Program-made: the position numbers and the translations under genes | NCBI GenBank assembly: GCA_037178675.1 | Contig: JAYMGJ010000056.1 | Location: 1 to 36,550 of the forward strand | Direction: 5' to 3' | Length of the DNA stretch: 36,550 nucleotides | From: Scleroderma bovista | Taxonomy: Eukaryota; Basidiomycota; Agaricomycetes; Boletales; Sclerodermataceae | In this document: in pieces, positions 9,570 through 21,010 of the stretch | Numbering within the stretch: position 1 is the stretch's first letter | Layout of the letters: every line of letters begins with the position of its first letter | The notes under the pieces: model-generated | Database searches by the model: none | What the model was told of the DNA's origin: nothing | The model's input: the letters and a program-made list of their open reading frames with translations, nothing else

Positions 9570-9960
9570 CCTTCATGTACTTGATTAATGTTTCTAGGTC
9601 ACATTTTTGGTCTGCAGACCTCCCGGGAAAGTTTTGAAGAGTTTTTGGGTCATTGTGTGACTCGCGCGCTCCCTAGGTAAGTCGTTTTGCCTTCCCGCGC
9701 TTGATTGACTTGTGCCTTTGATTTTGAGTTTTCCGCATCGATGTCAGCATCCACGGGCATCATTCAGATGGTTTACAGGTTGGATTGGAGACTTTGATGG
9801 CATAGGTAAGTCGTCTTGCGATCTTTTGGTGGGACACACATGCTGACTCTCCGGAGACAGCCTTGCACCTTTGACTCGCCGTGAGTCAACTTCCCCACTA
9901 CTTTACTCCACCAATAGCAACGTGAACAGCCGTGGTAAGGACAATCGCGACTACAAACGC
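9570..9960 (-). pseudogene. decayed copy of the gag-like sequence found intact at 29.5-32.1 kb
   Basis: By eye it aligns with 29590-29985. 'ctaggtaagtcgttttg...ttgattttgagttttccgcatcg' matches 'ctaggtgagtcgttttg...tcgatcttgagccttccgcgtcg', and 'ataggtaagtcgtcttgcgatctt...ctgactctccgg' matches 'ctggtaagtcgtttcgtcgtgatctt...ctgactctctgc'. The gag reading frame is lost. Many differences are C/T or G/A, consistent with an old, deaminated copy. No LTRs were recognised beside it. Confidence 0.65.
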
Positions 9961-9965
9961 TGACG

Positions 9966-10440
9966 CTGACCACCACCAGCAACCATACTAACAATGATGA
10001 CTCCACAAGTATTATTGACACTGGCCCCATCACCAGCAGCGATATTCTTGTCAATGGCTATGGCAAGGACGACAATGTGCCATGGCTACCATCCCGACAA
10101 GTACTGATCACCACCACCACTAGCATCGTCGATAACCCTACCACTAGCAAAATCGACAACAAGCCGATGTCAACCCCACCAACAATGTCAATGGCCACGA
10201 TGATAATTACCAATTATGTTGACCATCATCATCAGCAGCAACGTCGAAACACATCGACGACCTCCCCTACCAGCAATGCTAACAGCCACGGTGACAATGA
10301 CTTCAGCGATGTGCAGAGACAGCAACAGATGACGACGGTGCGGGCGCAAGTGTGGCACGACGACGACGACGACGCAGGTCTGCGAATACATATCGCACCA
10401 GGAACAGAGGCGAAGGGGGGCGCGGGGGGACCGCACAAGC
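9966..10440. repeat. A/C-rich trinucleotide-like low-complexity DNA
   Basis: Runs of acc, aac, gac and agc dominate and give open frames on both strands without family similarity. Similar DNA occurs at 15140-15480, 22170-22440 and 32349-32520. It may be degenerated minisatellite or the remains of the simple-sequence 3' part of the gag-like gene. I do not regard the 123-codon plus-strand ORF at 10077 as a gene. Confidence 0.5.
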
Positions 10441-10905
10441 ATTTTTGAAGCACTCACTAGTAGTACTGTACCAAACATTCCGAATATAATCTGATCTGAC
10501 TATTCTCAAAAGCACAATTGGAGTTGCAGTGATGATGGATGGTAATCCGATGCGACAAATGCTGTCTATACTGTCGGGATTCCCATAGCACTAAGTTCGC
10601 AAATCTGACCGGGGAATGCTTTGAAACGAGCACACTTAGACATTATATAGTCAGATATATTATATGGAATTTCCAGCTCTGTATAGTGCGACCATCACTA
10701 CTAATCCCCGGACCTGATTAAAATCTCGTTTCCGCAGTGAATTGATGGTGCCTTCGTGCATGTCTGTATGGTCATCATCTTCCTTGCTTCACTCCAGAGA
10801 GTGCAACACTTGAAAAGGATACATGAAAGAATTCATGTAAGGATGGACGAACAGATGACCAGGGAATAACTGACGTTTCACGACTTCATCTCAGCATCTA
10901 CATCA
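10441..10905. other. no recognisable gene
   Basis: AT-richer spacer downstream of the HET gene; nothing identified apart from possible 3' untranslated sequence of that gene. Confidence 0.5.
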
Positions 10906-13325
10906 TTAACCCTCGTCGCTTTGGTCATCCTCCATTTCAGCTCCTGGTTCGTTACTTTGGTCATCCTCCGTCTCAGGTCCCGACTCGTCGCTTGACCACT
11001 TTTCTGACATAGAACCAGCGCTTTCATTTCGGTGCCAAACAAATGGCTTTGCAACGCTGTACAGAGGTGTTGTGATGGTCGAGCCGGGCTGGCGAGGATC
11101 AGGAGGACACTGTATGACCCTTGTGACGAAGTATTTGTTGGTGAGCCGAGTAGAGGATGAAGCCAACAATGATTTGAATTCGTAGTTACATGGATGTGAC
11201 ATCATCGATGGTCTGTATAAATCGAGACGACTCAAGTCTGTCCGATTCCAGGCCACAGTACGATCCATCGAAAATATGTCACGCTGGATTTGGGCGATGT
11301 CCACCATCCAAGAAAGTGGCTCGAGGTTTCCTTCGTAGAAGAATTCGTTGGAGTCCGTAAAGTGACCATAGTCCCCCAGCTGTCCTCATAAGGCTCAAAC
11401 ACCATATGAAAGGCACGAGTGCTCACTTTTATACCATCGGGGGCGGCCCAGAAACTACCGGGCACCCCAGATATTTTGTAGCTACTGTACTTCGTCTGTC
11501 GATCGAGTATCATGAGACCCCGCCAGTCACGACCGGGATCGTCTGTTCCCTAAATAAATAGTATATCAGTGCCAATGAAACATGCAAAAAATCTACCCAC
11601 ATCCACATCGAAGGCTGTCCATTCACCTGATACGTCACAGAAACCGGGATCATGAAGTACACCAAGCTTAACTCCACACATCTTCGAGCTCCTCCACATG
11701 ACGGACGAAATCTGAAGGATCGTAGTCGTTTGAGGAAGACAAGTCTGCATAATGCAGATCCGACCATAGCGTTCAGCTCCAGAAAACGCCTTATTCATGT
11801 GTTGTGCATGTTCTGGCATTCTAGCCAGCATTTCAAGGTATTCATCCGAGGGATAGAACTCCCATGGGGGTGGCCGAATAACGTTACACCTGACAGAACG
11901 GACATGTATCCAGCCCTTGCCGAAACATTGTCCAAAGCCCACTGAAAAGCAATGGTTCGCTTGACTATCAAAATAAACTTTGACGCAAAGAGGATCGGTG
12001 CTGGTCAGCGTGAACGTGTTTCCTGAGAATTTCTTTGGGTACGCGCCGCAGAAAGTGAAGCCATCCTCAGTGAGCGTGCTATCATCAACTTCGAATGTGG
12101 TGTTGCGATGCGGCGGGTCTTGGTATCTGAGGTAGACTTGGCGCAATTGTGGTCCCTCTGGAGGAAATAAAGACGGCGTCGGACATCTATAGTAATTGGA
12201 TTCCCACAAAGTCAAAGCGACGGTCACTGGTGGATCAGATGGACCGAGGCGGCATGGCAGCTGGGCTTGGAAGCGTGAGCGTGAGTCGCGATAGGGATGG
12301 AGGAACAGCCAAATTTGGATGCCGCGATTTGTGATTGGGAATGTACCGAGTCGATCCTCGATCGAGTGCAGCCCTTCTTCTGGGACGTTCAATTTCTTGA
12401 GAGATTGGATGAATTCGTTGTGACCCATCAGCTCCATTTCACCACAATCCTTGAAGTCGCTCGGGTCACCCGCGAGGATACTGCCAGTCCGCACATCGCA
12501 ATCCCATGCAAAGATGCTTTGGTCGTTCGATGTGCGGATGATCTCCAGCTGAAGGCGGTGAAATGCTCTCTTCCCTTCTCCATACAGCATTGGCATATTC
12601 ACGTCCAGTAGGCCCATCAGCGAATAAGCTCTGTCTTCGACTCGTGTTGTCTTCCGATGTGCTGCCCACGACATGATTTGAGCAACACACGGACAGTTTC
12701 CACGAAGTCCATCTATCAATATACGCTTCGGAATTCCAGTAATATTTCGTAAGGTAGGCGCGAGCGTCCCCTTGTCACCTATGCTCTGCCAACTCCTGTT
12801 GAAGAACTGGACGTTGCTTGGGGCTATCAGCTCTTGTAGCGTCCACCCACGCGAGAACCACTCCGGCCAGCCATTGAAATTGGCATACCTCTCCTTGTTG
12901 CTCGCAGTGGGAAGGGATGAACCGGGAACGTCATGGAGGTACGCATAGCATACTTTGGCATTTTCATACCACCGATACATGGAATTGATGGCCTCGGATA
13001 GCTCTGCACTGCTTTGCTTGTCGATGCAGCAAGTATCGACCCACAACCACTTGTATCCGTCCTTCTGTGCCTGCTTGCAGCTCTGGAGGATCTTTCGATA
13101 GCCATCACTCCGGCGAATCTCATCTCTCTCCCCCAAGGCAATGTTCGTGAGCCCAACCATCTCGTCATAGTCCACTTCTTGCGCCATCCACCGATGGGAC
13201 AGGATCGCGTACTCGGTCGTTTCATCATCGCAGGACTCGAGTACTTTGACTGGACGATCCCCTCGCTTTCGCTTTCTAATCGAACTCTCCCTCTCAAGAC
13301 AAGCTTTTACGTTGATCAGGCGCAT
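10906..13325 (-). CDS. HET-domain (heterokaryon incompatibility-like) protein with one intron and one frameshift
   Basis: The start is the ATG at 13325 (MRLINV), the usual beginning of fungal HET proteins; the frame is open further upstream only from a GTG. The HET domain covers about residues 35-210: YAILSHRW, KWLWVDTCCIDK, SEAINSMYRWYENAKVCYAYL, WFSRGWTLQELIAP. EDRAYSLMGLLDVNMPMLYGEG follows, as in the large basidiomycete HET family. A 51-nt intron (11600-11550, GTGGGT...TTTAG, branch CTGAT) keeps the frame and joins to DWRGLMILDRQ. At a run of five G (11373-11377) the meaningful frame shifts. Reading continues as DYGHFTDSNEFFYEGNLEPLSW to the stop at 10906, ending in two near-identical acidic repeats (ETEDDQSNEPGAEMEDDQSDEG). 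One missing G explains this; it could be a real mutation or an assembly error. HET proteins take part in allorecognition and cell death; the partner is unknown. Confidence 0.85.
11550..11600 (-). other. intron of the HET gene
   Basis: Donor GTGGGT, branch-like CTGAT, acceptor TTTAG; 51 nt. It sits in phase 0 between FDVD and GTDDPGRDWRG, and removing it links two segments typical of the family. Confidence 0.8.
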
Positions 13326-13329
13326 GCTG

Positions 13330-13893
13330 CACAAGTATACCTCTAACCGAATTAGTGATGACCCAAGATCGGACACGGTTGCTGGATCGAAACGGTAGGC
13401 TTGTAGTTGTGGTAATAATACAGTCAGGTTAGTTCACTTTCATTGGTCGACGTTTTATGTGTGAGGCAGGATGGTGGCACAGGAATAACACTTACGGTGG
13501 CGCCTCGATGCAGTGAGACGATTCGTGGTGGTGGTAAAGGCACAGGATAACACGTGTTGCTTCCAAGCCACAAAGCTTCGCCACAGCACAGCGAGCAAAT
13601 AAGCGCCCTATCATTGACATATGGGCGCCAAGAACAACGCCTCATTGATCTCCCATGCGATTAGCTTGTTTTCTGGTAGGTGCGTACAGAACGAGCGCAA
13701 TGTGGAGTGCGGCGATGGTGAGTGCGGCGGATGGAGAAGACAGATCTGATCGGTACGTATCATTGAGTATCATCCTAGACATCTATCAATCAGTTTTGTC
13801 TCTTTCCGAGTGACACACTGATCACGCGAGCTTGCATTTTCTGGGAGCTCGAGCTGGCCTTCACCCGATTCCCAGTAGCGTGGTCTGTTATCT
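13330..13893. other. no recognisable gene
   Basis: HET promoter-side spacer. Short ORFs in several frames lack family features, and I see no clear core promoter. Confidence 0.5.
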
Positions 13894-13993
13894 GCCCCAC
13901 CCCGGCTTCCCCAGCCTCCTTCTGAGATAACTAAGAGCCCTCTTTCAGTGAGGTCAGGGTGAAAGACTGTAAGATCACATTTCAGGTCGGCCA
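13894..13993. repeat. dispersed repeat, copy 2
   Basis: Same orientation as the copy at 7611-7723, sharing 'ataactaagag' and 'gtgaaaga-tgtaagatcaca'. The two differ by an indel of about 20 bases and scattered substitutions. Confidence 0.6.
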
Positions 13994-13999
13994 GTATAT

Positions 14000-15139
14000 A
14001 CAACATCATATCTGCCAGGTTCGAATTATCTGACGGAAACGATTTGATCCTGTATGGACACTCTGAGTATGACAGGACACGGTGTCACATATCAAGGTGA
14101 GAAGAGCTGACAGAACGCACGACAGAACAAGAGATGGGCTTGCGCTGTGACATTCTTGATGGGATTGGGCGATTTTTCTGCTCTACTTGCTACAGAACAG
14201 CACCCAGCGATGATGATGAATGGGTGGGTTTTGCAGTATAAGTCTTTGAGGTAGGACCTATAAAAGAAGATGATAGCTGTTGTGATAACGCGTTGTTTAA
14301 CAGCTTCTTAGCGAGACAATGTGTTCATCCCAGGAGAATGAATGTCCGAATCATTAGCGAAGAAAAGGGAGAAGTGAGGTATTCTGGATCGTCGACATAT
14401 TGCGGATTGTCTGCTCAGGCTTGTCAGTGTCGTTCGGTCCACGATCCATCGTTCACTGTTAGTAGTGTCTTTGCAAATGACGTGGAGTGGACAAGCGCAC
14501 TAGGGTGTCCTGGACCACAAATCCGTAGCCATGTAGCTGCAGTCGCGTGAAGTCCCCAAGCTTAGAGCAACTCAGTGAGTAAGTGGGTTTCTCCCTGTGC
14601 CATCCTGACCAATGTCACCACCGCTGAGGGCCAGCTGCAGAGAATGCCCACCATTCTTGAGTGGTGGCATACAGTCAGATGGTGTTATACGCTGTGATGA
14701 GCACTTGGGAAGCACAATAGAAGCTGGCGTGTCCGTATTCGTACATCAAAGGTTTGGGCCGAAGAAGACGAGGGAAACTATCTCCCTCTCCCAAGGTGTC
14801 CACGAAGTAATCACCCTGCACTAGGTTAATAAGTTCAGGCCATCAGCAAACTAGCCCTTTTGCTTAGCCGAGCGCCCAGCTCGGCAGGTCTGTCCCAGGC
14901 TTTACACAGCAACAACAGACTGGCCTAGTGTTACACAGCTATCACAGACACTCCAGTCAATCCAGTAGAGTACATACTATACTACCAATTAAAAAAAGAT
15001 CACACCAAGTTTTACAGCCGTTTTCAATTGTTCGGGGAAAAACCAAAAATCAAAATTTGGTCTGTGGGAATTGCCAGAAAGGACCCCAAAAGTAGCCCTA
15101 GATACCTGTGTAATTACTAATAGTGCTTTCAACTAGTCA
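14000..15139. other. no recognisable gene
   Basis: Only small random ORFs. There is an AT-rich run at about 14985-15055. Nothing identified. Confidence 0.5.
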
Positions 15140-15480
15140 ATCGAACACAGAATCTGGCCACCGTGCAGATGATGGCCACCACCACCAACCATGACAACAG
15201 CTACCCCAACTCAACAATGACAACAATGACGGCCACCTCCACCACGGTGCAATGAGAACCACTACCATTTCAGCACGTCGACAACAGCCAGTGACCACCA
15301 CCACCAGCATGACAATGCAATGACAACGGCTACCTCCACTACCCCAGTATGTTGACAACAACCACCATCAGCATGATGACGACGACGATGACGGCCACAT
15401 CCACTACCATGCAGGCAACGGGAACCACCCCCACCCATAGTACCACAACCACAACAGCCCCACCACCTCACAATGATCAT
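15140..15480. repeat. A/C-rich low-complexity DNA, left half of the interrupted target locus
   Basis: Degenerate acc/aca/gac repeats, matching in character the DNA at 32349-32520 on the far side of the LTR-bounded unit. The two stretches were probably contiguous before insertion. Confidence 0.55.
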
Positions 15481-15485
15481 CTACC
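15481..15485. repeat. target-site duplication CTACC, left copy
   Basis: CTACC directly abuts the LTR at 15486. The same five bases abut the other LTR at 32349-32353. Five bases is the usual duplication size for LTR elements. Confidence 0.82.
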
Positions 15486-15670
15486 TATAGAAAGGTGGTG
15501 GTCTGCACAGGGAAGGTCTAGCCTGTAGAAGAAGGGAGAAGGAGCTGTAGGGTAACCTCAGTATGCTGGCAAGCTACTGAGGGACTATGGTAATAGACTC
15601 TACTGTATAGTGCGCTTTATGCTTATGTAAGTAAGTAAACAAACCATAACAGTCTGTTTATAATCCAACA
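15486..15670 (-). repeat. 3' LTR of the 16.9-kb unit (185 bp)
   Basis: Read on the minus strand it begins TGTTGGATTATAAAC and ends ...CTTTCTATA. It is 185 bp, and I find no difference from 32164-32348. The sequence just inside it (minus strand TATGGGGGAG then TGTTGG) is a polypurine tract, which identifies this as the 3' LTR. Viewed alone it would look like a solo LTR; the duplication and the polypurine tract argue against that. Confidence 0.87.
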
Positions 15671-15677
15671 CTCCCCC
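15671..15677 (-). other. polypurine tract
   Basis: Minus-strand GGGGGAG directly precedes the 3' LTR, the normal site for plus-strand DNA priming in LTR retroelements. Confidence 0.8.
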
Positions 15678-15990
15678 ATAAACAGAGTTGGGTAATGGAT
15701 AGAAAGGTATAGTAAAATCTAAAAGATAGTACTTAGCTGGTTCCAATAAAGTGTAGTGGTTCCAAATGAATGTGTCCGTTTGATACGAATAATACTTGAG
15801 ACTTGTTGATGCGAAGGCACCCTTGGCAGTAGTTTCCGGTGATTCCCACAACCTTTAGGTACAATTATTGTGCGCGTAACAATGTACCTAACAGATCCCC
15901 TCTTCAGGTGGACCCTCCAGCCAGTTCCAGTAACAGTTGTGAGACAATCTGTGAGTCCCCCGTTGTGGTTTGTCAAGGTTGTCGGGAGGT
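15678..15990 (-). other. 3' internal region of the LTR unit, probably untranslated
   Basis: Sequence between the polypurine tract and the first cargo-like repeats. A short minus-strand frame (VHLKRGSVRYIV ... LYWNQLSTIF) is open but has no recognised domain. No reverse transcriptase or RNase H motif is present, although these would be expected just upstream of the 3' LTR in an autonomous element. Confidence 0.45.
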
Positions 15991-16008
15991 AATACGGAGC
16001 TAACCATT

Positions 16009-16160
16009 AGCCTCCACCCTCTTTTAGCCATCATACGGAGGGTGAATGGCGCGGTCAACATGCATCATGGGAAGGGTATCCATCAGCCTCCGCCCTCTTT
16101 TGACCATCATACGGAGGGTACATGGCGCAGTCAACATGCATCATGGGGGGGTATATGTAG
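16009..16160. repeat. two tandem copies of a 76-bp repeat
   Basis: 'agcctccaccctcttttagcc' at 16009 recurs at 16085. The copies share 'atcatacggaggg' and 'caacatgcatcatggg', and a third fragment 'catcatgg-agaggg' lies near 16180. Non-coding; it may mark the edge of the inserted cargo. Confidence 0.75.
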
Positions 16161-16294
16161 CAGCTGGCAGTAGATATACATCATGGAGAGGGTACATCTA
16201 CGCTCCGAGTGTATGCTGAGGCTGTCATCCGAGGTCCTAGGACTCTTTAGAGGGTGCATCCACGCATATTGCATATCTTTAGCACACAAAAACA

Positions 16295-16348
16295 ACGTGT
16301 ATTGGGGGTATGGAGAACACTCAAAGAAGGTTGACAGCCAATACACGT
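16295..16348. repeat. 11-bp inverted repeat (hairpin)
   Basis: ACGTGTATTGG at 16295-16305 pairs with CCAATACACGT at 16338-16348 across a 32-base loop. No function assigned. Confidence 0.7.
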
Positions 16349-16926
16349 GCACGCAATTAATTGTAAAGAACGAGGACGAAAATGAGAGTGCCATGCATCA
16401 TCCGGTGAAGTAACATGGGGAGCTATTCAAACATCACATACGCGTCACATGCCAAGTAAATATCAATATCACCAATAGATACGGATGTCCATCCAGCAGG
16501 ACTACTCGTGAGGGGACTTTGACGGCATGCGTGAACCAAGACAGGGAGCATCAGGTTCAGGCACATCCAGGCTTGTATTGGCAGCAGTGACATTGGGGAG
16601 AGTGGCGCTCTGTCCGAGGGATGTCGGGTCATGGTGGTAATGAGTACTTGTTCCATAGCCTCCACGGATACCGCCCAAATAGTAGTCTGGCACATGATTA
16701 CCGGCGGCCTGTTGTGCATTGTAGTTGACTTGAGGAATACCTTCTCCATACGGTCCGTGGTAGGGTGGATGCATACCGGGTCGGTAAAGATGCTGATATG
16801 GTGCCAGTGGAGGCGGGTACCACCCTCCTTGCATGGTAGCGGTGTAGTCATATGGTGCACCTCGCATCCAAGGTAACATCCCTGGCGCAAGAGGCTGCTC
16901 ATTGAACCCAGGTTGCTGAGACGGTT

Positions 16927-17246
16927 GTGTGAATGCATTTTCATGAGAGATGGGATGGGCACTCTGGTGAGCGCGAGGCTGACGACCTCCTTCAGGACCT
17001 GGACGCTGATCATGAGGGCTACTGCGCATGGGGTGCGAGTCACTCACTTTCTCAAGAGCCATCAGCCTCGCCTTTGCTTGTGGGATGTGTGAATGCGTTT
17101 TCATGAGAAATGGGACGGGCACTCTGGTGAGCGCAAGGCTGACGACCTCCTTCAGGACCTGGATGCTAATCATGAGAGCCACTGCGCATGGAGTGCGAGT
17201 CACTCACTTTCTCGAGAGCCATCGGCCTTGCCTTTGCTTGTGGGAT
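16927..17246. repeat. tandem duplication, two copies of 160 bp
   Basis: 16927-17086 and 17087-17246. Each copy contains a GTGAGT splice donor and the following exon of the minus-strand gene. The copies differ at 12 positions, all transitions, 7 of them at CpG/TpG/CpA. One copy reads CGA where the other reads TGA. Confidence 0.9.
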
Positions 17247-20220
17247 GATGACCTTCCTCGGCAGCCAACAGTTTTGCAGTCAGATTAGACGAGTGCTCAC
17301 CAGATGGTCCAGTATTCTCAGACCTATTGGGGAACACTCGGTCCTGGAGGTTGAATGGTTCGTTCTCATTTCTGGGTTGATGGTACCGCACGAGACGGGG
17401 CTTTGGGCATTCTCCTTTGTGCGCTGTTGACATGTCAAGGGATATTAATGGAGGGCTGGCAAGGCAGGATGACTGAGGGACCGATGCTGACACAGGTTCA
17501 CTAGTACGTGAGGTATAAAAGTCTATGTCAGGCCGGCCTGCTGGTGCGTCACCATGATCAGCGAAGAGATCAGCAGCCGGGCGGGTATTAATTGGAGTCG
17601 TGGGAGGTTCATCACAGGAGGGTTCACGGGTAGCTCGAAAGGCCACAGGAGGGATGTTATTGGATGCGCTGTCAGCGGTGGTTGATGTGTCAGCTGCCGA
17701 GCCATGGTTGCTACTAGTGTCCATGGCATCGACGACAGTGGATGTGGGGCCTGGAGCATCTGGGAGAGCATTGGGCAACCGTGTATTACTAGAAGAGGTT
17801 GAATCAGAGAATGCAGGAGTAGGAAGGACAGACCGACCGATTGTGAGGACCAGCAGAAGAGTTAGCACAGGTAGCAGGAGAGGCACGCAGTTTCATGGTG
17901 TTTTCAGACTCCTTGTAGGAGTCTGCGACCTCAAACCGAACATTTTTCTGTATAGAGCACGTTACAATAATATTACAAGTAGGATCTGAAGGCATGGAGG
18001 TACACATACCTGGGTAACATTGACGGACTTGCCCTGGTCTGAAACATCGGGGCGAGCACCTTTCTTTGCAGAAGAATCTGCTTGACAACTATCATCTGAT
18101 GGAACATACATCGGTGACGAAGGAATGCGGCGACGAGTCTTGCCACTGGTAGTACGGGCCCTCAGACCTTTGGAGCCCACCATCTTGCCGTGTTTAGAGG
18201 TCTCTCCCTTGTGGTCCAACAGTAGCACCGAGGCCTTGGTTTCCTGCTTGATATTGCTCACTTGAGACCCTTTCAATTTGTGCTTGTGCGACAATGGTTC
18301 TCGCTCATACTCAGAGTCGATATTCCCAATGACGTCATCAGCGTTGACCTCACCATCTTCAGTTTGCATGTCATCATCTTGGCCGCCTTGTGATTGTTCG
18401 TCCGGGTGATATTCATCACTAGATGGCTCCGACTCAAATGGTGTATCACTAGAAAGAATGATTACTTTGGAACTCGTCGCAGTCTTTCTCTTGGAAGATC
18501 ATTGGGGAGGGAATACACCCAGGAGCTTTGCAGGCAACTTTGGCTCCTTGATCCTAGGCATCTCATCAATGGCATCTGAATCAGGGATGCTTGACGTGTC
18601 GATATCAGTGACCATCCTCTTCTTTCCCTTGTTCTTCTTGATTCGTGTGGCAGACGGATTGGGCAATCGATCGGGTCCATTGTAGTCGATCACAGAATTG
18701 CAAAATATCTGCCGACCCTTCTGAAGTTTAGAGTCTGATGGTGGTGGCGCATTAATTATGACAGGACTCTTTGATGCAACAAGAGCCGCTGTAGCTCCAT
18801 TAGTATCCATTGATATTAAAGAAGCAACGTCATACATTTTTTATTCGGGACGTGTTCAAGATGAAGCCTGTCGTTGCTGGTGTCTGTGAGAGCAGCAACA
18901 AGCTTAGAACAGTCTGCCAGAGTGAGGTCCGAGATACCCTTTGCACTTCCTCTGCTGCGGCGTTCCTCACCCGGGAATAGAACATCCACCGGCCAGTTTT
19001 TCATGACCAGTGAACTGCTTGCGAGATGGCTGAGGAATGACTTCCATGGGAACAGCTTCTGTGATGCCCACTTCAAACGATAACCCTCTTAAGAAGCAGT
19101 CAGAGGTCATCAAAGCCAAGATATTGAGAACCTACCAACGAGCTTCCTGAGAAGTTGCTTGACTTGTTCGTGATTGGGTCGCTTGATGATTTCAATGACA
19201 TCATCTTCGTCGTCAGGCTGATCCTTTTTGTTGTTAGCGTGTTGCTTTCCCTTGCTTCCCTCAGCGGTGGTTTCTGTAGGGAGTTCGGTGGTACCTTCAA
19301 AGGCTTCTGTTACGCTCTCTAGAGATACCTTGTTACTAATAAAATATCAAATGATGGCAGACACAGACAAATGATGTAGACGTACTATACGTGTGCCTTC
19401 AGATGCGCAATGATTGTATCGGTATCCGCACGACAACGTGCAGAAAAGAACTATAAAAATTAGTATTGGGGCTGGAGTACATCGTGCAAGTGACATACCC
19501 CTTCAGTGCCTGGAGTACTAAAGGCATGGCCAAGGCTGCCATCTTGATTGACAACCTTGCTGGCTAATACATAGCAGCCCTCGAACCTGTGTGCTTTTGA
19601 TAGTCCGGTGAACTAGAGCAAAGACAATCAATTCAATATATATCGCTGTTAGGACGCCAAAGAAATGCTTACTGTGCGATCTAGATTCTTCGCAGCCTTG
19701 TTGAAAAGTTGCTGGCGTTGTGCAACTGTTCCACCCATATCTTCGAGCTCTTTGGACTCCTTCCATGTTTCCAGGATTTCAATATAGGTATCAGGGTAAT
19801 CGTCTTTGAAACACTCGTAGCACTTCTTGACATCCGCCCGAGAAGGGGTTCCTTTGACATTGTCAGGGATCCGCGCAAGTTCAGTCTCCTTGTGCTTGAC
19901 GAAATACGCAGTATAGATATTCCAAGCATTTTGTGAATTCGTGTGTGAGTACTGGCGGTTGTAGTGATCCCTGACCTGTTGCCATGGCATTCCGCGACTC
20001 GCCCCGAGTTTGGTGAATATATCATTCACTTGCTGAAAACCCTCACTGAACTCATCCATGAGCACATCGGGAACCCTCCCGCGAGTGTAAGTGGGATCTT
20101 TGTCATCTCCATCATGTCTGCCACTTTCGGTCTTATGTTCTCCAGTGGATGGAAGCGGCAGTAAATCGGATTCTTGCAACGGAGTGGGGGTAGCACGATG
20201 GCATGGAGTGGGTGAGACTC

Positions 20221-20660
20221 GGGAGGCCAGCGCTGTACTCCGTGGAATAAGCCTTGATGGCTCAGCCTTTGGACATATGTATGATTAATACATTCACCCT
20301 ACGAACAAAGCAACGACTTACACTCTTGACACGTTCACCGTCACTCTGCATAGGCTCAAAGCCCATTTTGTCAAGGGCCGAAGGTGGGGCCAGACCACGA
20401 GCCGATTTGACAATGGTATGGAGAGAAGGGGCAGAGTCTTGGGAGGCAAGCACTGTACCCCGTGGAATAAGCCTTGACAGCTCAATCTTGGGATATATAT
20501 ATGATTAATATATTCGCCCTATGAACAAAGCAATGACTTACACTGTTAACGGGCTCATCGACACTCTGCGCAGGCTCAAAGCCCAATTTTTCAAGGGCTG
20601 AAAGTGGGGCCAGACCACGAGCTGATTTCGCAACGGTGGGGAAAGACGGTGCAGACCGTT
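20221..20660. repeat. tandem duplication, two copies of 220 bp
   Basis: 'cgtggaataagccttga' at 20241 recurs at 20461, and the copies continue through an exon, its GTAAGTC donor and the neighbouring intron ('cgaacaaagcaacgactta' versus 'tgaacaaagcaatgactta'). It creates two homologous exons in the minus-strand gene. Confidence 0.88.
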
Positions 20661-20699
20661 CTGGAGGTGGCTTTGAGGACCCTCGCGAGAGGGTTGCGC

Positions 20700-21010
20700 T
20701 GGGTTTCTGCAGGGATGACCATGGTATATTATCACTCTCTGCAACTGATTGAGTTAACTACAGGAATACTGTTTCAACAAACTTACCTGTATTTTTGGTA
20801 AAGGAAGAGTCAGTGTAAGCACTGGAAGCAGCCTTGATAGTAAGGGTATCGAGAGGGGGGACAGCTGTGTGGGGTGTCAGCAGAGAAGGCCGTGGCGTAT
20901 CATCACCCTCTGGGACCAATTCAGCTAAAAGCAGAAATACAATTTAATAAGCTTACCTATATTTTTGGTGATAGACGTATCACTGTGTGCATTGGAAACG
21001 GTCTTGATGA
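20700..21010. repeat. tandem duplication with 170-bp period
   Basis: 'acttacctgtatttttggta' near 20781 recurs as 'gcttacctatatttttggtg' near 20951, with the flanking exon sequence. The copies are more diverged than the 220-bp pair and also carry an exon plus splice donor each. Confidence 0.75.

Noticed and set aside
10077..10448. A Thr/Asp-rich plus-strand ORF
   Set aside because: The composition is that of the low-complexity tract, with no conserved segment or credible start context.
15486..15670. Reading this as a solo LTR unrelated to the one at 32164-32348
   Set aside because: A polypurine tract lies directly inside it, both LTRs match over 185 bp, and CTACC flanks the outer ends of the pair. 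A solo LTR would have its duplication on both of its own sides; here its right flank is CTCCC.
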